Positions 1 to 6,413 are shown, numbered from the stretch's first letter. The stretch: DNA of 11,506 nucleotides from JAABYT01 sp041581935 (GCA_041581935.1 JBFICP010000091.1:1-11506); one strand, 5' to 3'. Notes: generated by a model from the letters alone, not told the origin. Numbers and translations: made by a program.

Positions 1-1272
1 GACGCCCGGCGGAAACTTTCCGTGGTCGATGTGATACTGGAATTCGTCGCGGAAGTGCTTGAGAAAGCTCTGCACCGGCCAGGCCGCCGCATCACCGAGT
101 GCGCATATGGTGCGCCCTTCGATGTTGTCGGCGACGTCCACCAGCAGGTCGAGGTCTTCAGGGCGCCCTTGACCATTCTCGATGCGCACCAGCATGCGGT
201 AGAGCCAACCCGTGCCTTCGCGACAGGGCGTGCACTGGCCGCAGGACTCCGCGTAATAAAATCGTGCGATTCGCCGCAGCATGCTGACCATGGAGGTTGT
301 CTCGTCCATCACCACCACCGCGCCGGACCCGAGCATCGAGCCGACCTTGACCAGCGAGTCGAAATCCATGTTGCAGGTCATCATGAGCTCGCCGGGCACT
401 ACCGGAACCGACGAGCCGCCCGGTATTACGGCTTTGAGCTTGCGCCCGCCGCGCACGCCGCCCGCCATCTCGAGGAGATCCGCAAACGGAATTCCGAGCG
501 ACACTTCGAAGTTGCCCGGACGGTTGACGTGACCCGAAACCGAGAAGCACTTGGTTCCGCCGTTGTTCGCGGGTCCCAGCCCTGCAAACCAGTCGGCACC
601 TTTGCGCATGATTGTGGGCACCGACGCAAAGGTCTCCGTGTTGTTGACAGTCGTTGGCGCGCCGTAGAGACCGAAGTTTGCCGGGAACGGCGGTTTGAAT
701 CGCGGAAGGCCCTTTTTGCCCTCCAGAGACTCCAAAAGCGCCGTTTCCTCACCGCAGATGTAAGCGCCGGCGCCGAGGTGGCTGTAGAGGTCGAAATCGA
801 CACCGGAGCCGAGGATATTCTTGCCGAGCAAACCCTCGCGGTAAGCTTCCGAAAGCGCCGTTTCGAAGCGTTCGAAGGGCTCGTCCATGAACTCGCCTCT
901 CAGGTAGTTGTAGGCGACGGTCGCCCCCATCGCGTAGCTTGCGATAGCCATGCCTTCCACGAGCGCATGCGGATTGAAGCGCAATATGTCACGGTCCTTG
1001 CAGGTCCCGGGCTCGCTCTCATCGGAATTGCATACCACGTACTTTTGACCGGAAAAGTCCTTCGGCATGAAGCTCCATTTGAGACCCGTAGGAAAGCCGG
1101 CGCCGCCACGCCCGCGCAGCCCCGACTTCTTGACGATGTCGATAATGTCGCCGCGAGGGGTCTTCTCCTGGAGAATTTTTCGCCACGCCTCGTAACCGCC
1201 GGTCTCGAGGTAATTCTCGAACGTCCAGGGCTCGTCGAACTCGAGCGTTGCGTAACAAACCTGGTTAATCAT
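1..1272 (-). CDS. nuoF: NADH-quinone oxidoreductase subunit F, 3' end beyond the window
   Basis: NuoF is the NADH-oxidising flavoprotein of complex I. It binds NADH and FMN and carries the [4Fe-4S] cluster N3, at the tip of the cytoplasmic arm. Translating the minus strand from the ATG at 1272 gives 424 codons with no stop, so the gene is cut by the left edge. That is nearly a full NuoF, and only a few C-terminal residues should be missing. The glycine-rich FMN/NADH loop GRGGAGFPTGLKW lies at residues 54-66, followed by NSDESEPGT near 82-90. A second conserved segment, CGEETALLESLEG, lies mid-protein. The N3 ligands are C344, C347 and C350 (motif CGQCTPC) plus C390, the usual spacing. The start sits 6 bases after the nuoE stop, and a GGAG at 1282-1285 overlaps that stop, suggesting translational coupling. 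No anomaly seen. Confidence 0.97.
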   Translation of the reverse strand, partial: MINQVCYATLEFDEPWTFENYLETGGYEAWRKILQEKTPRGDIIDIVKKSGLRGRGGAGFPTGLKWSFMPKDFSGQKYVVCNSDESEPGTCKDRDILRFNPHALVEGMAIASYAMGATVAYNYLRGEFMDEPFERFETALSEAYREGLLGKNILGSGVDFDLYSHLGAGAYICGEETALLESLEGKKGLPRFKPPFPANFGLYGAPTTVNNTETFASVPTIMRKGADWFAGLGPANNGGTKCFSVSGHVNRPGNFEVSLGIPFADLLEMAGGVRGGRKLKAVIPGGSSVPVVPGELMMTCNMDFDSLVKVGSMLGSGAVVVMDETTSMVSMLRRIARFYYAESCGQCTPCREGTGWLYRMLVRIENGQGRPEDLDLLVDVADNIEGRTICALGDAAAWPVQSFLKHFRDEFQYHIDHGKFPPGV

Positions 1273-1278
1273 CCTTGC

Positions 1279-1824
1279 TCACTCCAGGGCATCCAGTATC
1301 TCGTCGACCCGTTCGAGGGTGAGATTCTCGTAATAGACGTGATCCACCATCATCATCGGGGCGCCTCGACAGGCCGCCAGACACTCTTCCTCGAGCTTTA
1401 AATGTATTCTCCCGTCGGTGGTGGACTCCCCGAGTACGATGCCGAGCTTTTTTTCAATGTGAGCAACGATGTCGTCCGCCCCGCAGAGCATGCATGAGAT
1501 ATTGGTGCACACCGAGACACTGTGTCGTCCCACGGGCTTGGTTTCGAGCATCGAGTAGAAACTCGCCGCCTCGTAGACATAGATGCTCGGCAGATCGAGG
1601 TATGCCGCAACGGCATCCATGAGATCGGGGGTCAGGTAGCCGTTGTTCTGGTGCTGAGCTTCGCGAAGCGCTGCCAGCACCGCGGACCGCCGGCGTTGCG
1701 GCGGGTACTTTGTGCGCCAGTGATCGATCTCCCGGCGCGTATGCTCGCTCAGGATCTCCATGGCGACTTCCCGCGACATGGGTTCGCGTATATCGAGAGA
1801 TTCGATAGGGGCGTCGTAGGGCAT
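1279..1824 (-). CDS. nuoE: NADH-quinone oxidoreductase subunit E (24 kDa, [2Fe-2S] N1a)
   Basis: NuoE is the thioredoxin-fold partner of NuoF in the NADH dehydrogenase module of complex I and holds the [2Fe-2S] cluster N1a. The 181-residue product has a helical N-terminal part (about 20-95, including the typical GYLTPDLMDAVAAYLDLP) and a C-terminal ferredoxin-like part. The four cluster ligands are C106 and C111 (VCTNISC) and C148 and C152 (ECLAACRGAP). An additional C114 is not expected to be a ligand. The length is normal to slightly long for the family, with about 15 extra N-terminal residues that may be non-conserved. The ATG shares its A with the nuoD stop codon (TGATG), so translation is probably coupled. 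A GGTGAG lies about a dozen bases upstream. The stop precedes nuoF by 6 bases. Confidence 0.97.
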   Translation of the reverse strand: MPYDAPIESLDIREPMSREVAMEILSEHTRREIDHWRTKYPPQRRRSAVLAALREAQHQNNGYLTPDLMDAVAAYLDLPSIYVYEAASFYSMLETKPVGRHSVSVCTNISCMLCGADDIVAHIEKKLGIVLGESTTDGRIHLKLEEECLAACRGAPMMMVDHVYYENLTLERVDEILDALE

Positions 1825-3077
1825 CAGCGATCGATCTCACCGAAAACGATGTCCTGGGTACCGATGATGGCCACCACGTCGGCCAGCATGTGTCCGCGCA
1901 CCATCTCGTCGAACGATGCAAGATGAACGAAGCCGGGAGCACGAATTTTTACCCGATAAGGCTTGTTGGCCCCATCGGAAATCAGGTAGATGCCAAACTC
2001 GCCCTTTGGTGCCTCCACCGCGGCGTAGGTCTCACCCTCGGGAATACAGAAGCCCTCGGTGAACAGCTTGAAGTGATGAATGAGCGATTCCATGTCTTCC
2101 TTCATCTCTTCACGCGTTGGCGGCACCAATTTGTGATCATCGATCACCACCGGGCCCGGGTTGGCCCGCAACCAGTCGATGCATTGACGGACGATGCTGT
2201 TGGACTGGCGCATTTCCTCGATACGCACCAGATAGCGATCGTAACAGTCTCCGTTGACCCCGACCGGAATGTCGAAGTCCATCTTGTCGTAGACTTCGTA
2301 GGGCTGCTTTTTTCGCAGATCCCACTCAATCCCGGATCCGCGCAGCATGGGCCCGGAAAAACCCAGCTGCAAGGCGCGGTCCGGAGAGACCACTCCAATG
2401 CCGACCGTACGCTGCTTCCAGATGCGATTCTCGGTCAGCAGCGTCTCGTATTCGTCGACGCGATTGGGAAAACGCTCCGTGAATGATTCGATAAAGTCGA
2501 GCAACGAGCCTTGCCGATCAGAATTGAGCCGCTCGATTTCCTTGTCGCTGCGCCAATTCGAGGCTTGGTACTGCGGCATTTGATCGGGCAGGTCGCGGTA
2601 AACGCCGCCAGGGCGATAATACGTCGCATGCATGCGCGTGCCCGACACCGCTTCGTAGCAGTCCATTAGATCCTCGCGCTCACGAAAGCAGTACAGAAAC
2701 ACCGTCATGGCACCGATATCGAGTCCGTGAGCTCCGAGCCACATGAGATGATTCAGAATTCGCGTGATCTCGTCGAACATCACGCGAATGTACTGAGCCC
2801 GTATTGGGGGCTCGACTCCAAGCAACCGCTCCATGGCGAGCACATAGGCGTGCTCGTTGCACATCATCGACACGTAGTCGAGCCGGTCCATGTAGCCGAT
2901 GCTCTGGTTGTACGGCTTGCTCTCGGCGAGCTTCTCGGTGGCCCGGTGCAGCAGGCCGATGTGCGGATCCGCGCGCTCGATGACCTCGCCGTCCATCTCC
3001 AGGACAAGGCGCAGCACGCCATGCGCCGCCGGGTGTTGCGGTCCGAAATTCAGAGTGAAGTTCTGTATTTCAGGCAT
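1824..3077 (-). CDS. nuoD: NADH-quinone oxidoreductase subunit D (49 kDa)
   Basis: NuoD is the 49-kDa-type subunit of complex I. It is related to the large subunit of [NiFe] hydrogenases and, with NuoB, forms the quinone-reduction site at the membrane interface. I chose the ATG at 3077 because it gives a 417-residue protein beginning MPEIQNFTLNFGPQHPAAHG, the normal N-terminus and length. The open frame extends upstream to 3287, but only as a shadow of nuoC. The conserved GPQHPAAHG is at 12-20. H19 and Y68 (in DRLDYVS) match the quinone-site His/Tyr pair known from Yarrowia and Thermus homologues. The hydrogenase-like Ni-binding cysteines are absent, as expected. Other landmarks are PHIGLLHR (38-45) and the C-terminal DVVAIIGTQDIVFGEIDR, the usual family ending. 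The start overlaps the nuoC end by 8 bases and the stop overlaps the nuoE start by 1. Confidence 0.98.
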   Translation of the reverse strand: MPEIQNFTLNFGPQHPAAHGVLRLVLEMDGEVIERADPHIGLLHRATEKLAESKPYNQSIGYMDRLDYVSMMCNEHAYVLAMERLLGVEPPIRAQYIRVMFDEITRILNHLMWLGAHGLDIGAMTVFLYCFREREDLMDCYEAVSGTRMHATYYRPGGVYRDLPDQMPQYQASNWRSDKEIERLNSDRQGSLLDFIESFTERFPNRVDEYETLLTENRIWKQRTVGIGVVSPDRALQLGFSGPMLRGSGIEWDLRKKQPYEVYDKMDFDIPVGVNGDCYDRYLVRIEEMRQSNSIVRQCIDWLRANPGPVVIDDHKLVPPTREEMKEDMESLIHHFKLFTEGFCIPEGETYAAVEAPKGEFGIYLISDGANKPYRVKIRAPGFVHLASFDEMVRGHMLADVVAIIGTQDIVFGEIDR

Positions 3078-3756
3078 CGCTCGATTCGTCTCCCGCGTAG
3101 CGTTGGTCGTGTCGAATGACGCGCGGAACCAAAGTCCGCGGCTCGATTGAAACGGGCTCGTAGATGACGCGCCGTTTCTCGGGGTCGTAGCGGACCTCCA
3201 CCTCGCCGATGAGAGGAAAATCCTTGCGAAACGGGAATCCGATAAAACCGTAATCGGTAAGAATTCGACGCAGGTCGGGGTGTCCATCGAAAAGAATGCC
3301 GAAAAGATCGAAGGCCTCGCGCTCGAACCAGTTGGCCGAACTCCAAATGTCGACGACGGAATCCACCTGGGGCGGATCGCCCTGCGCCTCGGTCTTGAGT
3401 CGCAGGCGTTGGTTGCGCGAATGAGAAAGCAGATGGTAGACGACCACGTAGCGTGCGAGATCTATTTCTTCCTGACGATCTTCGCGCCGCTCGACACCTC
3501 GCGAGTATCCCTCGCTGGTAACCGTTTCGCTGGTCTCCCAGTCCGCCTGACCGTAATCGAGATAATCCACGCCGCAGAGATCGACGAGTTGACGAAAGTC
3601 GAATTCTCCCTCATCGCGAAGAGCGAGGCAGACGTTTCGAAGGCTTGCGGCGTCGATTGTGGCCGTGACCTGACCGCAATGGATCTCACAACCTATTACA
3701 GATGCGCCAAAACGCTTCTCTATACGGGCGGCGAGCGCCTCTGCAGACTCCGACAT
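3070..3756 (-). CDS. nuoC: NADH-quinone oxidoreductase subunit C (30 kDa)
   Basis: NuoC is the 30-kDa-type structural subunit of the complex I hydrogenase-like connecting module, and contacts NuoD and NuoB. The product has 228 residues and is separate from NuoD, not fused as in E. coli. The family signature occupies residues 144-180: FEREAFDLFGILFDGHP, then RRILTDYGFIGFPFRKDFP. An N-terminal alpha/beta domain covers about 1-65, ending DLCGVDYLDYG. A hydrophilic, charged insert at about 69-100 (with SRGVERR) sits before the conserved ARYVVVYHLLS strand. I recall a similar insert in Xanthomonas NuoC. After the signature comes VEVRYDPEKRRVIYEPV, also typical. The ATG at 3756 lies 28 bases after nuoB, and its ribosome binding site is weak. 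The end overlaps nuoD by 8 bases. Confidence 0.97.
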   Translation of the reverse strand: MSESAEALAARIEKRFGASVIGCEIHCGQVTATIDAASLRNVCLALRDEGEFDFRQLVDLCGVDYLDYGQADWETSETVTSEGYSRGVERREDRQEEIDLARYVVVYHLLSHSRNQRLRLKTEAQGDPPQVDSVVDIWSSANWFEREAFDLFGILFDGHPDLRRILTDYGFIGFPFRKDFPLIGEVEVRYDPEKRRVIYEPVSIEPRTLVPRVIRHDQRYAGDESSDA

Positions 3757-3768
3757 GTGATTGAGCGT

Positions 3769-3798
3769 CCCAGCGCGCGATTGCCTAGCGCGCGATTG
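3769..3798. repeat. 15-base tandem duplication spanning the nuoB stop
   Basis: Two adjacent 15-base units, CCCAGCGCGCGATTG (3769-3783) and CCTAGCGCGCGATTG (3784-3798) on the plus strand, differ at one base. On the minus strand the T/C difference decides between the nuoB stop TAG and a TGG codon in the downstream copy. The duplication covers the last NuoB codons and half of the nuoB-nuoC gap. Confidence 0.85.
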
Positions 3799-4261
3799 TA
3801 TTCGTGCGTCTTATCTTGTTCTGCAATTGAATGACGCCATAAAGGAGAGCCTCGGCGGTAGGCGGACATCCTGGCACATAGATATCGACCGGAACGATGC
3901 GATCGCAACCACGTGTGACCGAATAGGAGTAGTGGTAGTAACCACCGCCATTGGCGCACGAGCCCATGGATATGACCCAGCGCGGCTCGGGCATCTGATC
4001 GTAGACCTTGCGCAGCGCCGGAGCCATCTTGTTAACCAGTGTGCCGGCCACGATCATCACGTCGGACTGTCGCGGACTCGGGCGAAATATGATTCCGAAA
4101 CGATCGAGATCATATCGCGCGGCACCAGCCTGCATCATCTCCACGGCACAGCACGCAAGACCGAAGGTCATCGGCCACATGGATCCCGTGCGCGCCCAAT
4201 TGATGAGCTTGTCCGCCGTTGTGGTGACGACGCCCTCTTCAAAGACGCCCTCTATTCCCAT
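3785..4261 (-). CDS. nuoB: NADH-quinone oxidoreductase subunit B (PSST type, [4Fe-4S] N2)
   Basis: NuoB carries the terminal [4Fe-4S] cluster N2 that passes electrons to quinone. The chosen ATG at 4261 gives 158 residues starting MGIEGVFEEG, the normal length. It has a GGGAG at 4269-4273, 7 bases upstream. The frame could be extended to a GTG at 4282, but that would add 7 non-conserved residues and lacks a good ribosome binding site. The N2 ligands are the tandem C37-C38 (FGLACCAVEMM), C102 (MGSCANGGGYY) and C132 (VPGCPPTAEALLYG), all present. RPSPRQSDVMIVAGT (60-74) is also diagnostic. The start overlaps the nuoA end by 10 bases. The stop codon lies inside a 15-base tandem duplication (3769-3798). 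Confidence 0.98.
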   Translation of the reverse strand: MGIEGVFEEGVVTTTADKLINWARTGSMWPMTFGLACCAVEMMQAGAARYDLDRFGIIFRPSPRQSDVMIVAGTLVNKMAPALRKVYDQMPEPRWVISMGSCANGGGYYHYSYSVTRGCDRIVPVDIYVPGCPPTAEALLYGVIQLQNKIRRTNTIAR

Positions 4262-4608
4262 TCGAGCGCTCCCTTCCTCCACTCATATATGAATCCGACC
4301 ACGAGAACTGCCAGAAAAATCATCATCGCCAGAAAGCCGAACATCCCGATCTCATCGAGCACCACCGCCCATGGGAATAGAAAGGCAATCTCGAGATCAA
4401 AGATGATGAACAGGATGGCAACGAGGTAATAGCGCACGTCGAACTTCATGCGCGAATCCTCGAACGCTTCGAATCCACACTCGTAAGGGGACTGCTTTTC
4501 GCTGTCCGGGTGTCGCGGACCGAGTATCGAGCCGACAAAAATCATCAGCGTCCCGAGGCCCAGGCCGATAACGATGAACATGAGAACGGGTATGTAGTTA
4601 TCGAGCAT
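4252..4608 (-). CDS. nuoA: NADH-quinone oxidoreductase subunit A (ND3-like membrane subunit)
   Basis: NuoA is the small ND3-like membrane subunit of complex I at the junction between membrane and peripheral arms. The ATG at 4608 gives 118 residues beginning MLDNYIPVLMF, matching usual NuoA length and start. A TTG at 4644 would add 12 polar, cysteine-containing residues not expected in the family. Three membrane helices are visible at about 5-29, 60-83 and 88-109. The loop between the first two holds the conserved SPYECGFEAFEDSRMKFDVRY (about 40-60), including the ND3-type loop cysteine C44, and the following helix has the characteristic acidic residues in FIIFDLEIAFLFPW. The ribosome binding site is weak. 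nuoA is the first gene of the nuo operon, 360 bases downstream of tRNA-Leu. Confidence 0.96.
   Translation of the reverse strand: MLDNYIPVLMFIVIGLGLGTLMIFVGSILGPRHPDSEKQSPYECGFEAFEDSRMKFDVRYYLVAILFIIFDLEIAFLFPWAVVLDEIGMFGFLAMMIFLAVLVVGFIYEWRKGALEWE
4269..4273 (-). promoter_or_regulatory. Ribosome binding site deciding the nuoB start
   Basis: The minus strand reads GGGAG here, 7 bases before the ATG at 4261, inside the last codons of nuoA. A second GGAGG at 4276-4280 is too close to the alternative GTG at 4282 to serve it. This supports the 158-residue form of NuoB. Confidence 0.65.
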
Positions 4609-4968
4609 CTGCACGTGTCGACCGCATGCTACGCAGCGCTTCAACCCCCGGAAAATAGTACGGGAAAGGCAATCCAGGACTTTATGGCAGCGCGCCGCAA
4701 CCTGTCAATGAGACCCCTCGACGCCCTCGAACCCGCCAAATGCGCGGATCAAAGAGCATTAGAACGAACTGCACGGTTTTATAAGTCCAAGCACCCATCC
4801 CCTCGAGGCGACTTGTCTCTGCCGGAGGAAGGGACACGGTGGGGCGGTCGAATGGGAGCGTAAAGGCGAAGGCTTGGCGGACAGCGCGCATCTCCCACCA
4901 CGGCCGTCGACAGGGAGCGCTCGGTGAAGCCATCTCAACGCTCCGCGGGCCGCCAACCGATCTGATCT
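4609..4968. other. Intergenic region between tRNA-Leu and nuoA
   Basis: This 360-base stretch has no convincing gene. A short minus-strand frame at 4682-4933 lacks family features, a good start site and a recognisable domain, so I do not call it. The region contains the putative nuo promoter (4681-4708). It also contains an inverted repeat on the minus strand, GGAGCG...CGCTCC, about 4915-4945, with a long loop and no following T run. No clear intrinsic terminator follows the tRNA. The tRNA transcript may therefore be released by processing, or may read into nuo. Confidence 0.6.
4681..4708 (-). promoter_or_regulatory. Putative sigma70 promoter of the nuo operon
   Basis: On the minus strand a perfect TTGACA (4703-4708) is followed after 16 bases by CATAAA (4681-4686), four of six matches to TATAAT. 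A transcript from here would start near 4674 and give nuoA a leader of roughly 65 bases. It is the best promoter-like match I found between tRNA-Leu and nuoA. It is inferred from sequence only. Another, weaker box, TATAAA, lies further upstream near 4780. Confidence 0.5.
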
Positions 4969-5053
4969 TGGTGCCGATGGCCGGATTCGAACCGGCACAC
5001 CCGAAGGCACTGCCCCCTCAAGACAGCGTGTCTACCAATTCCACCACATCGGC
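4969..5053 (-). tRNA. leuU: tRNA-Leu (anticodon GAG), CCA encoded
   Basis: The minus strand folds as a class II tRNA of 85 bases including the encoded CCA. The acceptor stem pairs GCCGATG (5047-5053) with CATCGGC (4973-4979), followed by discriminator A and CCA. The D arm has GTGG...AATTGGTAGACAC. The anticodon stem CTGTC/GGCAG encloses the loop TTGAGGG, giving anticodon GAG, which reads CUC and CUU leucine codons. A long variable arm with a TTCG-type tip (about TGCCTTCGGGTGT) marks it as Leu. The T arm is GCCGG-TTCGAAT-CCGGC. It closely resembles E. coli leuU, which is also directly downstream of secG, supporting the symbol. It begins 42 bases after secG and is probably cotranscribed with it. 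Confidence 0.97.
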
Positions 5054-5064
5054 GAATATTCAAA

Positions 5065-5091
5065 CGCCGGCGCTCGCCACGCGCGCCGGCG
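5065..5091 (-). terminator. GC-rich hairpin between secG and tRNA-Leu
   Basis: A perfect 9-base inverted repeat (CGCCGGCGC / GCGCCGGCG) with a 9-base loop lies just after the secG stop. On the minus strand it is followed by TTTGAATATT and then, within 11 bases of the stem, by the tRNA. The U tract is poor, so it may be a leaky terminator, a 3' stabiliser of the secG mRNA, or a structure that positions tRNA 5' processing. Confidence 0.45.
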
Positions 5092-5095
5092 GCAA

Positions 5096-5518
5096 TCATT
5101 GTGTCTTCGGCTCGTCTCCGCTCTCCGGCACATCCGGAACGTCTGAGTCCGGGGATGTCGTCTCCGCGCCGTCGCCGGGCAAATCGGGCACATCGGTAAC
5201 GAATGTGCCAGGCTCGGGGACCGGCTCGTTCGATACCGGAATTTCAGTCCCGGCACCGAAGCGCTCGGTCACGCTCTCACGATCCACCGACTGGCCCGAA
5301 ATATAGGCAAGCGCGATGCTGTTGAAGAAGAATACCGCAGCCATGACCGCGGTGGCTCTGCTCAGGAAAGAAGCCGATCCACGGCTACCGAAGATGGTGC
5401 CCGAGCCACCGCTACCGAAAGCGGCACCGGCGTCGGCGCCCTTCCCCTGCTGGAGCAGCACCAGGGCGATAAGCCCGACGGCGACCAGAATCTGCACTAT
5501 GGTCAGGATTTGTTGCAT
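5096..5518 (-). CDS. secG: Preprotein translocase subunit SecG with long acidic tail
   Basis: SecG is the accessory membrane subunit of the SecYEG channel and helps SecA-driven protein export. The 140-residue product has two membrane helices at about 4-23 and 55-74. Between them is the cytoplasmic loop with the conserved LLQQGKGADAGAAFGSG (21-37) and FGSRGSASFLSR (43-54). These are diagnostic of the family. E. coli SecG is about 110 residues. Here the segment after helix 2 (77-140) is long, with 16 acidic and 3 basic residues, ten prolines and repeated DVPD motifs. It should face the periplasm if topology is standard. The ATG at 5518 overlaps the tpiA end by 16 bases, so translation may be coupled. 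The ribosome binding site is weak. tRNA-Leu follows, as in E. coli. Confidence 0.96.
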   Translation of the reverse strand: MQQILTIVQILVAVGLIALVLLQQGKGADAGAAFGSGGSGTIFGSRGSASFLSRATAVMAAVFFFNSIALAYISGQSVDRESVTERFGAGTEIPVSNEPVPEPGTFVTDVPDLPGDGAETTSPDSDVPDVPESGDEPKTQ

Positions 5519-6273
5519 GTGTTTTGCTCTGCCATCCGGCAGATCTCTATGAATTCGTCGGCCACCAGCGATGCCCCGCCGATGAGTCCACCGTCGATGT
5601 CCGGCATTGCAAACAGCTCGCCGGCATTGCTGGATTTTACGCTGCCACCATACAGTATGCGCAAATTACCGGCCACCTGAGGGTCACCGTCCGCCAACCG
5701 CTGGCGGACAAACGCGTGCACCGCATTCGCCTCCTGCGGCGTCGCGGTGTGCCCCGTGCCGATGGCCCAGACAGGCTCGTACGCGAGCACGCTTTGCGCC
5801 AGAGCGGCAACTCCGCAGCACGCCGTGACCGCGTCCAGCTGCCGGGCCACTACCTGCTCGGTGGCGCCGCGCTCACGCTCCTCGAGTGTCTCGCCGAGAC
5901 AGACCACTGGCATCAAACCCGCCTCCATCGCCCGCGCCGTCTTATCGGCAACCACCTCATCGGATTCGGCATAGTACTGGCGTCGCTCCGAGTGCCCGAC
6001 CAGCACCATTCGGCAACCGACCTCCCGGAGCATCTCCGCGGCCACTTCTCCGGTAAAGGCGCCAGCGCGCTCGCGGGCCACATTCTGCGCGCCCAGCATC
6101 ACCTCCGAGGCGCCCAGCAGTCCCGCCACCAGGTCCAGATAGACGAACGGCGGACACAGGGCCACATCGATGTCGCCGCTCTCGACGCCCGCGGACACCG
6201 CGTTGACCAGCGCGCGGGCGCTGTCCCGCGTGCCGTTCATCTTCCAGTTACCAGCAACCAGAGGGCGGCGCAT
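5503..6273 (-). CDS. tpiA: Triosephosphate isomerase
   Basis: TpiA interconverts dihydroxyacetone phosphate and glyceraldehyde 3-phosphate in cytoplasmic glycolysis and gluconeogenesis. The 256-residue (beta/alpha)8 barrel is of normal length. It has every catalytic landmark: N9 and K11 in the N-terminal GNWKMNG, electrophile H94 in LVGHSERR, catalytic base E166 in AYEPVWAIGTG, the mobile loop 6 at about 167-174, YGGSVKSSN near 208-216, and the phosphate-binding GGLIGGASL near the C-terminus. The ATG at 6273 is the only start consistent with the conserved N-terminus, although no clear Shine-Dalgarno sequence precedes it. It has its own promoter-like sequence at 6313-6341 and overlaps secG by 16 bases. 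The glmM-tpiA-secG order occurs in Pseudomonas and Xanthomonas relatives but not in E. coli, where tpiA lies elsewhere. Confidence 0.98.
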   Translation of the reverse strand: MRRPLVAGNWKMNGTRDSARALVNAVSAGVESGDIDVALCPPFVYLDLVAGLLGASEVMLGAQNVARERAGAFTGEVAAEMLREVGCRMVLVGHSERRQYYAESDEVVADKTARAMEAGLMPVVCLGETLEERERGATEQVVARQLDAVTACCGVAALAQSVLAYEPVWAIGTGHTATPQEANAVHAFVRQRLADGDPQVAGNLRILYGGSVKSSNAGELFAMPDIDGGLIGGASLVADEFIEICRMAEQNTCNKS

Positions 6274-6312
6274 GCTTGTCGACGTCGGCGGCGATCCGAG
6301 AAAAGGCGCGGA

Positions 6313-6341
6313 AGTGTACCGACAGATCCCTGGGAAATCAA
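6313..6341 (-). promoter_or_regulatory. Putative sigma70 promoter for tpiA-secG-tRNA-Leu
   Basis: The minus strand has TTGATT (6336-6341), an exact 17-base spacer, and TACACT (6313-6318), each four of six to consensus. The start of transcription would be near 6306, about 33 bases before the tpiA ATG at 6273. It is well placed to drive tpiA, secG and the tRNA separately from glmM. Sequence inference only. Confidence 0.6.
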
Positions 6342-6368
6342 TGCGTTCCGACGCGTCGGCGGGCGAAC

Positions 6369-6388
6369 AGCGTCCCCTACGGGGCGCT
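6369..6388 (-). terminator. Weak hairpin after glmM
   Basis: On the minus strand AGCGCCCC-GTA-GGGGACGCT forms an 8-pair stem with one bulged A and a 3-base loop, 26 bases past the glmM stop. The following bases (GTTCGCC) are not a U tract. It is at best a weak terminator, or a structure protecting the glmM mRNA end upstream of the tpiA promoter. Confidence 0.3.
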
Positions 6389-6413
6389 TCGAGCGGCTGC
6401 GGGCCCGCGCATC

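Noticed and set aside
22..1401. 459-codon open frame on the plus strand opposite nuoF and nuoE
   Set aside because: Lies antisense to genes with complete family motifs. The translation is His/Arg/Ala/Val-rich with no recognisable domain, as expected from GC-rich codon bias on the opposite strand.
3078..3287. N-terminal extension of NuoD to 3287
   Set aside because: The added residues are a frame-shifted shadow of nuoC. The conserved NuoD N-terminus begins at 3077.
4682..4933. 83-codon minus-strand frame in the tRNA-Leu to nuoA gap
   Set aside because: No conserved motif, no clear ribosome binding site, and it overlaps the probable nuo promoter.
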